Origin: Dyella silvae
Lineage (GTDB): Bacteria; Pseudomonadota; Gammaproteobacteria; Xanthomonadales; Rhodanobacteraceae
Assembly (NCBI RefSeq): GCF_026421305.1
Contig: NZ_JAPJBQ010000007.1
Span: 124,001 to 188,000 of the forward strand
DNA length: 64,000 nt
Direction: 5' to 3'
Shown here: positions 57,446 to 64,000 of the stretch, one piece after another
Layout of the letters: every line of letters starts with the position of its first letter
Position numbering within the stretch: the stretch's first letter is position 1
Made by a program: the position numbers and the translations under genes
The notes under the pieces: model-generated
Told to the model about the DNA's origin: nothing
Databases searched by the model: none
Seen by the model: only the letters and a program-made list of their open reading frames with translations

Positions 57446-58075
57446 ATGAGTGCCGAACGCGTCACCTTCTATCACGCTCCCAACAGCCGCTCCGGTGGTA
57501 CGCGCGCCCTGCTCGAAGAGCTGGGCGTGGAGTACGACATGCATGTGCTCAACTTCAAGAAAAACGAGCAGCGCCAGTCGGCCTATACGGCGGTGAATCC
57601 CATGGGCAAGGTGCCGGCCATCTGGCATCGCGGCGAGCTGGTGACCGAGCAGCCGGCGGTGTTTCTCTACCTCGCCGATCTTTATGCGGAGAAAGGGTTG
57701 GCGCCCGCTCTCGACGATCCGTTGCGTGGTGCGTATCTGCGCTGGATGGTGTTCTACGGTTCGTGCTTCGAGCCGGCGATGGTCGATCGCGGCATGAAGC
57801 GCGAAGCGGTGCCACCGTCGACCTCTCCCTATGGCGATTGGGACACCATGTTCAACACGCTGGTGGCTCAGCTCGAACGCGGGCCGTACATGCTGGGCGA
57901 GCGCTTCAGTGCGCTGGATGTGCTGTGGGGCAATGCGCTGCACTGGATGACGATGTTCAAGCTGGCGCCGGAGTTGCCGGTGATTCGTGCCTATGTTGAT
58001 CGCGTCATGTCACGGCCGGCACAGCAGCGTGCGGCGGCGTTGGATGCAGAGTTGGCCGCGTTGCAGGTGGCGTGA
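57446..58075 (+). CDS. Glutathione S-transferase
   Basis: 209 residues. GST N-terminal thioredoxin fold (YHAPNSRSGGTRALLEELG; NPMGKVPAIWHRGELVTEQP with cis-Pro and Ser-like glutathione contact) and helical C-terminal domain ending GRRSA-like PAQQRAAALDAEL. The Ser in SRSGG aligns with the active residue of beta/theta class. Cytoplasmic. Last gene of the DJ-1/GFA operon, followed by a REP pair. Confidence 0.93.
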   Translation: MSAERVTFYHAPNSRSGGTRALLEELGVEYDMHVLNFKKNEQRQSAYTAVNPMGKVPAIWHRGELVTEQPAVFLYLADLYAEKGLAPALDDPLRGAYLRWMVFYGSCFEPAMVDRGMKREAVPPSTSPYGDWDTMFNTLVAQLERGPYMLGERFSALDVLWGNALHWMTMFKLAPELPVIRAYVDRVMSRPAQQRAAALDAELAALQVA

Positions 58076-58105
58076 TGAAGGTAGTCGTGGCCTCAGTCTT
58101 CAATC

Positions 58106-58197
58106 CCGTCATCCCAGCGAAAGCTGGGATCCAGTGCCTTTCAGCGCTTCAGCAAGGTCACGAAGTCGCTGGATCCCAGCTTTCGCTGGGATGACGG
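58106..58197. repeat. GTCATCCCAGC REP pair
   Basis: Units 58107-58134 and 58169-58197 are inverted copies: CGTCATCCCAGCGAAAGCTG and its complement around 34 bp. Variant spelling of the family at 19601. Confidence 0.78.
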
Positions 58198-58301
58198 TCG
58201 AAAGGTCAGTCCATCATGAGGTTGTCCCCGATCTTCATGACGCAGCCCATTCGTGACCACCGGCGCTGGTCGAGCCCCCGCGAGTCGGCCATGATTGCCC
58301 G

Positions 58302-59009
58302 ATGCGTCGCGCCGACCGGCTCTTCCTCATCATTCACGCCCTGCGCGGGCGTCGTACCGCGCTGCAGGCGCGCCAGCTCGCGGGCACGCTCGGGGTCTCG
58401 TTACGCACGGTCTACCGTGATGTGGCCGACCTGCAGCTTTCCGGCGTGCCCATCGAAGGCGAGGCCGGCGTCGGCTATCTGCTGCGCAAGGGCTCGGATA
58501 TCCCGCCGCTGATGTTCACCGCCGACGAACTCGAATCGCTGGTGGTCGGCACACGCTTCGTGCGCGCATTCGCTGGCCAGAAGCTGGCGGAAAGTGCGCA
58601 GGCGGCGTTGCTGAAGATCGAGGCCGTGCTGCCACCTGAGTTGCGTGAACGCGCCACCCGCACGCGCATCTACGCGCCGATCTGGCGCGATCAGAACAAG
58701 ACGGAGTTCGCCGCGTTGATCGATCGGCTCAACGCCGCCATCACCGACAACCAGGTGCTGCGGCTGGACTACAGCGACGAAGCCGGCCGCACGAGCTCGC
58801 GCGAGGTTGAGCCGCTGTGCCTGGCGTTCTGGGGCGGCAAGTGGACGCTTGGCACGTGGTGCCGGTTGCGCGTGGGGTTTCGCAATTTCCGTCCGGACCG
58901 CATCGCCGGTTGCACGGTGACGGGCGAGCGCTTCAGTGATGCGGAAGGGCGCAATCTGGATGCCTACCTGCAGGCCATGCAGGGGTATTACGAGGGCATG
59001 GAGAGCTGA
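58302..59009 (+). CDS. WYL-domain transcriptional regulator (YafY family)
   Basis: 235 residues. N-terminal HTH (about 1-60, RRADRLFLIIHALRGRRTAL, VSLRTVYRDVADLQLSG) and a C-terminal WYL ligand-binding domain (LDYSDEAGRTSSREVEPL, WTLGTWCRLR). DNA-binding regulators of this type often respond to oligonucleotides or second messengers. It follows the GST/GFA operon on the same strand after a 226-bp gap containing a REP pair; whether it regulates that operon is a guess. Confidence 0.92.
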   Translation: MRRADRLFLIIHALRGRRTALQARQLAGTLGVSLRTVYRDVADLQLSGVPIEGEAGVGYLLRKGSDIPPLMFTADELESLVVGTRFVRAFAGQKLAESAQAALLKIEAVLPPELRERATRTRIYAPIWRDQNKTEFAALIDRLNAAITDNQVLRLDYSDEAGRTSSREVEPLCLAFWGGKWTLGTWCRLRVGFRNFRPDRIAGCTVTGERFSDAEGRNLDAYLQAMQGYYEGMES

Positions 59010-59019
59010 GCTTTTCGCT

Positions 59020-59057
59020 CCCTCTCCCCTGCGGGGAGAGGGCTGGGGTGAGGGGCC
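59020..59057. repeat. CTCTCCCCTGCGGGGAGAG repeat
   Basis: CCCTCTCCCCTGCGGGGAGA followed by GGGCTGGGGTGAGGGG, a repeat unit very common at gene ends across GC-rich proteobacteria. It directly follows the WYL gene and may help terminate transcription. Confidence 0.65.
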
Positions 59058-59158
59058 AATCTAGCGACAAGGCATCCAAGGGCGGCTGTTCTCCCTGAGA
59101 GAAGAAGCCAACGCCCCAGATCAGCTACCCTCGACTCGCCCTCGTGCCGGAGCGATCC

Positions 59159-60817
59159 ATGTCCTCCCCAGAGACCCCCTCGCTATCCACCTGGCGCCCC
59201 GACCTCATCGCGGGGCTTTCCATCGCCGGCCTGCTATTACCGGAGGCGGTGGCTTATTCCAGCATTGCCGGTCTACCGCCGCAGGCGGGCGTGATGGCCC
59301 TGTTCGTCGGTCTGGCGACGTATGGATTGTTGGGACAGAGCCGTTTCGCGATTGTCTCGGCGACGTCTTCGTCCGCCGCGGTGCTGGCGGCGGGCACCCT
59401 TGCGCTGGCGGGGGGCGACAGCGTTTCCCGCGCTGCGGTGGGGGCCATGCTGGTGCTGCTGGCGGGCGTGTGCTTTCTGATCGCCGGGGCAGCGCGTCTG
59501 GGCGGCCTGTCACAACTGATCGCCCGCCCGGTGCTGCGCGGCTTCACCTTTGGTCTCGCGTGCGTCATCACGTTGAAGCAGCTGCCGCACCTGCTCGGTG
59601 TGGGCGGCATGCATGGTGATTTCGTGCCCGCACTGGTGGGCCAGCTGATCGAAGCGATTCCTCGGGTGAACCCCGCTGCGCTGCTGGCCGGTGCGGTGGC
59701 GCTCTTGCTGCTGTTCGCCTGCGAGCGGGTCCGCCGTTTGCCCGGCAGTCTGCTGGCGATTGTGCTGGGTGTCGCCGCGTCTGGCTGGTTGGCTGCGCAT
59801 GGGGTGGAGCTGACCGGTGAGATCCGCCTGACCGCCGCGCTGGAATGGCCGGCCTGGCCGCAAAGCGGGCAATGGCTGCCCAGCGTGGAACTGGCGGCAG
59901 CGTTGTTGCTGATCCTGTACGCGGAGTCGTACAGCTCCATCCGTGGCTTTGCGCTGAAACACGGCGATCAGGTCAATCCGAATCGCGATCTGCTGGTGCT
60001 CGGCGTGGCCAATGTGATCTCGGGCGTGATGCATGGCATGCCGGTGGGTGCGGGCTATTCGGGCACGTCGGCCAACGAAGCGGCGGGCGCGCAGTCGCGT
60101 CTGGCGGGGCTGATCGGTGCGGCCAGCGTGCTGGTGCTGGTGCTGCTGGCGCTGCGCTGGATCGAGCGCATCCCGCAGCCGGTGCTGGCGGCCATCGTGA
60201 TCCATGCGGTGAGCAAGTCGCTGCGCCTGTCGACCTTCGCGCCGTACCTGCGTTGGCATCGCGATCGCCTGGTGGCGCTGGCGGCCGTGCTTGCGGTGCT
60301 GTCGCTGGGCATCCTTAACGGTCTGCTGGTGGCCATTGCCTTTAGCCTGGTGATGCTGCTGCGGCAATTGGCGACGCCGCGACTGGCGGTACTGGGTCGT
60401 CTCGGTGACGGCCACGATTTTGTCGACACGGTGCAGCATCCCGATGCCAAGCCGGTGCCGGGCATGCTGATCGTGCGGCCCGAGGAGCCGCTGTTCTTCG
60501 CCAATGCGGAGGCGGTGCTGGCGCAGGCGCGGCTCCGGGTCGAGGCAACCCAGGAGCTGCGCCGGGTGGTCCTCAGCCTGGAGGAATCGCCCGACCTCGA
60601 CGGCACGGCGCTTGAGGCCATCGGCGATTTCGCCGCCTGGCTGGAGGCTCGTGGCATCGAGCTGCGCGTGGCACGATTGAAGGACGCAGCGTGCGATGCC
60701 CTGACACGCATGGCACTCCCCCAGCTTCCGCCACAGGCGCTGCAAGACTGGAGCGTGGACGATGCCGTGTTGGCACCGCCCGCTATACCCGCCTATTCCA
60801 AGGGAAACACGAAGTGA
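59159..60817 (+). CDS. SulP-family inorganic anion transporter
   Basis: 552 residues from ATG 59159 with GGAG just upstream. About 11-12 transmembrane helices (SLC26A/SulP core) including the signature LPEAVAYSSIAGLPPQAG, then a C-terminal STAS domain (about 425-535, PGMLIVRPEEPLFFANAE). Transports sulfate or other anions such as bicarbonate; substrate unresolved. Its stop overlaps the next gene (GTGA). Confidence 0.93.
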   Translation: MSSPETPSLSTWRPDLIAGLSIAGLLLPEAVAYSSIAGLPPQAGVMALFVGLATYGLLGQSRFAIVSATSSSAAVLAAGTLALAGGDSVSRAAVGAMLVLLAGVCFLIAGAARLGGLSQLIARPVLRGFTFGLACVITLKQLPHLLGVGGMHGDFVPALVGQLIEAIPRVNPAALLAGAVALLLLFACERVRRLPGSLLAIVLGVAASGWLAAHGVELTGEIRLTAALEWPAWPQSGQWLPSVELAAALLLILYAESYSSIRGFALKHGDQVNPNRDLLVLGVANVISGVMHGMPVGAGYSGTSANEAAGAQSRLAGLIGAASVLVLVLLALRWIERIPQPVLAAIVIHAVSKSLRLSTFAPYLRWHRDRLVALAAVLAVLSLGILNGLLVAIAFSLVMLLRQLATPRLAVLGRLGDGHDFVDTVQHPDAKPVPGMLIVRPEEPLFFANAEAVLAQARLRVEATQELRRVVLSLEESPDLDGTALEAIGDFAAWLEARGIELRVARLKDAACDALTRMALPQLPPQALQDWSVDDAVLAPPAIPAYSKGNTK

Positions 60818-62601
60818 TCAAAGCGCACCGCATGACCTGGCTGGCCCTGACCGCCCTTGCACTGACCGCACCGGCGCTGGCCGCGCAGAACGCGGACGCC
60901 CGCTTCAAGCAGATCTATGAGCAGGAATGGGCATGGCGCAACGGCCAGTCCGGTATTGCGACCTCCGGCGAGGCGCAACCCAATGGTGCGCGACTGGACA
61001 ATGTGGACGCCGCCAGTCAGCAAAAGCGGCTGGATTACTGGCAAAAAGTGCTGACCGACCTCGACGGCATCGACGTCAAGCAGCTATCGCCTGAAGAACA
61101 GATCAACTACGCCGTGTACCGCGCGCAGATCCAGAATTTTTTGGCTGCGCAGCAGTTCAAGCAGTGGCAGATGCCGTTCAACAGCGACTCGGCGTTCTGG
61201 AGCGATCTGAACTACGTGCTGGAAGCCGACAACCTGCGCACGGCGCAGGACTATCGCCGCTACCTCGATCGCCTGGGTGAAGTGCCGGCGTATTTTCAGC
61301 AGCAAACCGACAACATGCGCGATGGCCTTGCACGCGGCTTCACCGTGCCGCGCGACGTGCTCAAAGGGCGCGATGTGTCGATCGCCTCCGTGGCCGAGCT
61401 GAGAGATCCCACGCAAAGCAGCTTCTACAAACCGTTCGAAAAGATGCCCTCATCGATCGCACCGGCCGACCAGGCGAAGATGCGCGACGAAGCGAGGCAG
61501 GTCATCGCTGACAAGGTGATCCCCGCTTACGGCAGTCTGCTCACCTTCTTCCGCAACGAGTACGTGCCCAAGGCGCGCGCCACGCTCGCGGCCGAAGCCA
61601 TGCCGGATGGCAAGGCGTGGTATCGCCAGCAGATCATCGAGTACACCACGCTGGACCTCAGCCCCGATCAGATCCACCAGGTGGGTGTGGATCAGGTGGC
61701 AAAGATCCATGCCGAGATGGTCAAGACCATGCAGGAGACGGGCTTCAAGGGAAGCTTTGCGGACTTCCTGCATTTCCTGCGCACCGACCCGCAGTTCTAC
61801 GCCAAGACGCCGGACGAACTGCTGATGCGCACCTCGTGGGTCGCCAAGCAGGTGGACGCGCAACTCGGCAAGGAATTCGGCCGTCTGCCGCGCCAGCGTT
61901 TCGCCATCGTGCCGGTGCCGGCCGATATCGCGCCGTATTACACCTCCGGCCGCGGCGGCGCGGGCACCTATCTGGTGAACACTTACGATCTGCCGTCGCG
62001 CCCGCTCTACAACATGCCTGCGCTGACCTTGCATGAATCCGCACCCGGCCATTCGTTGCAGCTCGCGCTGGCCGCCGAGCAGCATGGCCAGCCAGCGTTC
62101 CGCCGCGAGGGTTACATCTCCGCGTTCGGCGAGGGCTGGGGCCTGTACTCCGAGTATCTCGGCAAGGAAATGGGCATCTACAAAACGCCCTACGAGCGTT
62201 TCGGTTATCTCACCTATCAGATGTGGCGTGCCTGCCGCCTGGTGGTGGATACCGGCATTCATCATCTTGGCTGGACGCGACAGCAGGCGATCGACTTCAT
62301 GACCCAGAACACCGCGTTGTCCGATCGCGAGATCGCCAACGAAGTGGATCGCTACATCAGCTGGCCGGGTCAGGCGCTGTCGTACGAGCTGGGTTATCTG
62401 AAGATGCTGGAGCTGCGCCAAAAGGCCGAGCAGGCCCTGGGGCCGAAGTTCGACATCCGCCACTTCCACGACACCGTGCTGCAGATCGGTTCGGTGCCGC
62501 TGCCGGTGTTGGAAAAGCGCATCGAGCGCTTCATTGCCGAAGGCGGTCCGGAGCCGGAATTCGGTTGCGATTGCGGGAAGGATAAGGACGGGAAGAAGTA
62601 A
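60814..62601 (+). CDS. DUF885-family peptidase-like protein
   Basis: 595 residues from a GTG at 60814 that overlaps the sulP stop (AGGGA lies eight bases upstream); an ATG at 60832 gives 589. Signal peptide MTWLALTALALTAPALAAQ (after a 6-residue leader). Conserved DUF885 motifs HESAPGHSLQ and EGWGLYSEYL suggest a metal-dependent hydrolase fold, with PGH and EGWG ligands in place. Ends in a Cys/Lys-rich tail (GCDCGKDKDGKK). Export is likely to the periplasm; substrate unknown. Confidence 0.9.
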   Translation: MIKAHRMTWLALTALALTAPALAAQNADARFKQIYEQEWAWRNGQSGIATSGEAQPNGARLDNVDAASQQKRLDYWQKVLTDLDGIDVKQLSPEEQINYAVYRAQIQNFLAAQQFKQWQMPFNSDSAFWSDLNYVLEADNLRTAQDYRRYLDRLGEVPAYFQQQTDNMRDGLARGFTVPRDVLKGRDVSIASVAELRDPTQSSFYKPFEKMPSSIAPADQAKMRDEARQVIADKVIPAYGSLLTFFRNEYVPKARATLAAEAMPDGKAWYRQQIIEYTTLDLSPDQIHQVGVDQVAKIHAEMVKTMQETGFKGSFADFLHFLRTDPQFYAKTPDELLMRTSWVAKQVDAQLGKEFGRLPRQRFAIVPVPADIAPYYTSGRGGAGTYLVNTYDLPSRPLYNMPALTLHESAPGHSLQLALAAEQHGQPAFRREGYISAFGEGWGLYSEYLGKEMGIYKTPYERFGYLTYQMWRACRLVVDTGIHHLGWTRQQAIDFMTQNTALSDREIANEVDRYISWPGQALSYELGYLKMLELRQKAEQALGPKFDIRHFHDTVLQIGSVPLPVLEKRIERFIAEGGPEPEFGCDCGKDKDGKK

Positions 62602-62639
62602 ACGCGCCCTAGCGGCCACTCGCACGCGGTTCCACACGA

Positions 62640-62667
62640 CGTCATTCCCGCCTCCGCGGGGATGACG
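62640..62667. repeat. Single GTCATTCCCGC REP unit
   Basis: CGTCATTCCCGCCTCCGCGG ending GGATGACG, a self-complementary unit between convergent genes. Confidence 0.55.
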
Positions 62668-62716
62668 TTTTGTTTCCCGACGTCGTGAGGGTCAAGCTCA
62701 ACCCTCTATCGATGCT

Positions 62717-63244
62717 TCAAGGCGTGTTCTTCTCCGCATAGCCCTGTAATCGCTGCAGCTGTTCCATCAACACGCCGTCGACTGACGGCGCGAGCTTATC
62801 CAGCCCGCTCGCGCTCGATCCGTTGACGCGATACTCGAATTGCAGCGCGGTGCCATCAGCGGCGGGCTTGAGCGTGAACGTCATGACGCCTTGCACCGCC
62901 AGGCTCTGCAAGGGGCCAAGCGCGGTGTCGAGCCGAAGCAGATGGGCTGGCGATGCCCAGATCACACGCCCGTGCGCGACGCTCTGGTTGTCCCAGCGCT
63001 CACAGAAGCAACCGCCGGCCTCCGGCTGAATGCTGAGGTGCGCGGCGTCGCCGGAATACGTGTGCTTGCCGTTCCACCAGTGGCCGATGTCGACGAGGGT
63101 GGCGTAAAGCTTGTCCGGTGGCACGTGCACCGTGCGGTGGTCCTGGATCAGCAGGTGGTCTGGGCTGGCCTCCTTCACCTCCGCCTGAGCGGCGGTTGCC
63201 AGCGATAGCAGCGGAACGAGTGCGGCAAGGGCGCGGAAACGCAT
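62717..63244 (-). CDS. Exported SRPBCC-fold protein
   Basis: 175 residues. A signal peptide (1-21, ALAALVPLLSLATAAQA) precedes a START-like SRPBCC domain with the characteristic VHVPPDKLYATLVDIGHWW helix-grip opening and a long C-terminal helix (VDGVLMEQLQRLQGYAEKN). The fold binds hydrophobic ligands; an exported version is less usual. Convergent with DUF885 and divergent from the Xre antitoxin. Confidence 0.85.
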   Translation of the reverse strand: MRFRALAALVPLLSLATAAQAEVKEASPDHLLIQDHRTVHVPPDKLYATLVDIGHWWNGKHTYSGDAAHLSIQPEAGGCFCERWDNQSVAHGRVIWASPAHLLRLDTALGPLQSLAVQGVMTFTLKPAADGTALQFEYRVNGSSASGLDKLAPSVDGVLMEQLQRLQGYAEKNTP

Positions 63245-63358
63245 ATCGGCGACTCCCGGGAAAGGGTGGCCGAGTATGCGGCCGCCCGGTATCCGGCGTG
63301 CACTGGCCGTAAGGCGGAGAAACGCCGGTTGCGGACTGGCGAAAAATTCACCAGTAGA

Positions 63359-63380
63359 GTAAAGTCACATCTAACTTCAC
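63359..63380. promoter_or_regulatory. Candidate operator of the Xre antitoxin
   Basis: GTAAAGT-N8-ACTTCAC, an inverted repeat with one mismatch, 14 bp before the antitoxin start. Fits autoregulation by the antitoxin. Confidence 0.4.
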
Positions 63381-63394
63381 TGGGAGAGTTCGCC

Positions 63395-63787
63395 ATGGCC
63401 GCGCATCTCCAGCCTGAATCCATCCCCGCCGCCGACCTGAGCGGCCCCGCGCTGCGAGCCTTTTTCAATCTGGCCGAACGCTGGGATCTGCGCATTGCCG
63501 ACCAGCGCCGTCTGCTGGGCGACCCGCCGGAATCGACGTTCTACAAGTGGAAGCGCCTGCAGGGTGGCACGCTGGGCCGCGACACGCTGGAGCGCATCAG
63601 CTACCTGCTCGGCATCTTCAAGGATCTGCAGATCCTGTTCCCCGACCCGCAACAGGCAGACGGCTGGGTCCACCGCGCCAACCAGGCACCCTTGTTCGGC
63701 GGGCAGTCGGCGCTAGAGCGCATGTTGTCCGGCAACGTCGCTGATCTTTACGTCGTGCGCCAATACCTCGACGCGCAACGCGGCTGA
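63395..63787 (+). CDS. Xre/MbcA/ParS-type antitoxin
   Basis: 130 residues from ATG 63395 (GGGAGAG upstream). N-terminal Xre-like helix-turn-helix (about 15-75, LAERWDLRIADQRRLLG and TFYKWKRLQGG) and a C-terminal MbcA/ParS toxin-binding (DUF2384) domain, RISYLLGIFKDLQILFPDPQ and onward. The following partial gene begins like a RES toxin, so this is the antitoxin of an Xre-RES pair that also represses its own promoter. Confidence 0.88.
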   Translation: MAAHLQPESIPAADLSGPALRAFFNLAERWDLRIADQRRLLGDPPESTFYKWKRLQGGTLGRDTLERISYLLGIFKDLQILFPDPQQADGWVHRANQAPLFGGQSALERMLSGNVADLYVVRQYLDAQRG

Positions 63788-63791
63788 AAGG

Positions 63792-63876
63792 CAGGAGTGA
63801 GTTAAGAAGAGTGAGAAGTGAGAGAGAGCTGCGGGTTGCCGCTCTCACTTCTCACTCCTCTTTACTCACTCTTCGC
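63792..63876. repeat. GAGTGAG-type palindromic repeat, copy 5
   Basis: AGGAGTGAGTTAAGAAGAGT (left, 63793-63829) and GCTCTCACTTCTCACTCCTC (right, 63841-63876) pair over about 30 bp. It separates the antitoxin from the toxin, the best-preserved stem of the five copies. Confidence 0.75.
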
Positions 63877-63958
63877 TTTCCCGGCTCAGGTCGCAGCCTG
63901 CGATACGCCCGGTTGCGATACTCCCCATCTCTGGCAGACCGCGTGAGAAGCACTCGTC

Positions 63959-64000
63959 ATGGCCGACATTCCACCGCTCAAACGTATCCGCTGGAGCCAG
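63959..64000 (+). CDS. RES-domain toxin, partial
   Basis: 14 codons before the window ends: MADIPPLKRIRWSQ. The IPPLKRIRWSQ opening is characteristic of RES-domain toxins, which degrade NAD+ or ADP-ribosylate targets. Position after the Xre/ParS antitoxin supports the call. The catalytic part is outside the window. Confidence 0.7.
   Translation, partial: MADIPPLKRIRWSQ

Noticed and set aside
59510-60745. 411-codon minus-strand frame opposite sulP
   Set aside because: Antisense composition and no start signal; SulP signature on the plus strand is clear.

Overview
The window is a GC-rich chromosomal segment from a gammaproteobacterium of the order Lysobacterales (Xanthomonadales), most likely the family Rhodanobacteraceae (Dyella, Luteibacter or Rhodanobacter type). 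The assignment rests on gene order (rpmH-dnaA-dnaN-recF-gyrB followed by tonB-exbB-exbD-exbD-pdxJ; lptM-dapF-DUF484-xerC-hslV-hslU), on an HslV with a short propeptide, and on abundant REP-like intergenic palindromes. Genus is not provable without a search.

Layout. 1-4.5 kb: a partial RimK-type ATP-grasp ligase, divergent GNAT acetyltransferase, a LysR regulator divergent from a short-chain dehydrogenase, and a small membrane protein. 4.5-4.8 kb: a 268-bp MITE-like element with 32-bp terminal inverted repeats. 4.9-10.5 kb: lptM-dapF-DUF484-xerC-hslV-hslU and an unknown gene. 10.7-15.4 kb: DPP IV-like peptidase, GST, Spy/CpxP-like protein, ribokinase. 15.5-22.1 kb (minus strand): rpmH-rnpA-yidC-mnmE and an FtsK translocase. 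22.1-28.7 kb: the replication origin region, with DnaA boxes before dnaA, an oriC candidate between dnaA and dnaN, and two perfect ParB-binding parS palindromes inside recF, then gyrB. 29-32.8 kb: TPR protein, TonB, ExbB and two ExbD, energising TonB-dependent outer-membrane uptake; then pdxJ and an Sfp-type phosphopantetheinyl transferase on the opposite strand.

34.5-44.3 kb is an acetate-switch region: a hybrid histidine kinase with an SLC5 transporter domain (CrbS/MxtR type), a LuxR-type response regulator (CrbR/ErdR type), acetyl-CoA synthetase, a DcaP-like porin and an MHS-family transporter, with a perfect inverted repeat between the divergent acs and porin genes. 44.4-51.6 kb: a membrane-embedded patatin-like lipase, a PA0069-type radical SAM protein, a two-gene operon of a His-rich periplasmic helical protein and a four-cysteine SufR-like regulator, and a trimeric autotransporter adhesin. 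51.7-56 kb (minus): S9 peptidase, patatin lipoprotein, fructose-1,6-bisphosphatase. 56.2-58.1 kb: an operon of a DJ-1/PfpI protein whose nucleophile Cys is replaced by Asp, a 65-residue unknown protein, a GFA protein and a GST, followed by a WYL regulator. 59.2-64 kb: SulP transporter, DUF885 protein, SRPBCC protein, and an Xre/RES toxin-antitoxin pair cut by the window end.

At least four families of palindromic intergenic repeats sit at gene ends. No rRNA, tRNA, CRISPR array or intact insertion sequence was recognised. The most interesting items are the parS pair in recF, the MITE with nested hairpins, the acs-porin operator candidate, the SufR-like operon, the Cys-to-Asp DJ-1 operon and the GAGTGAG palindrome family.
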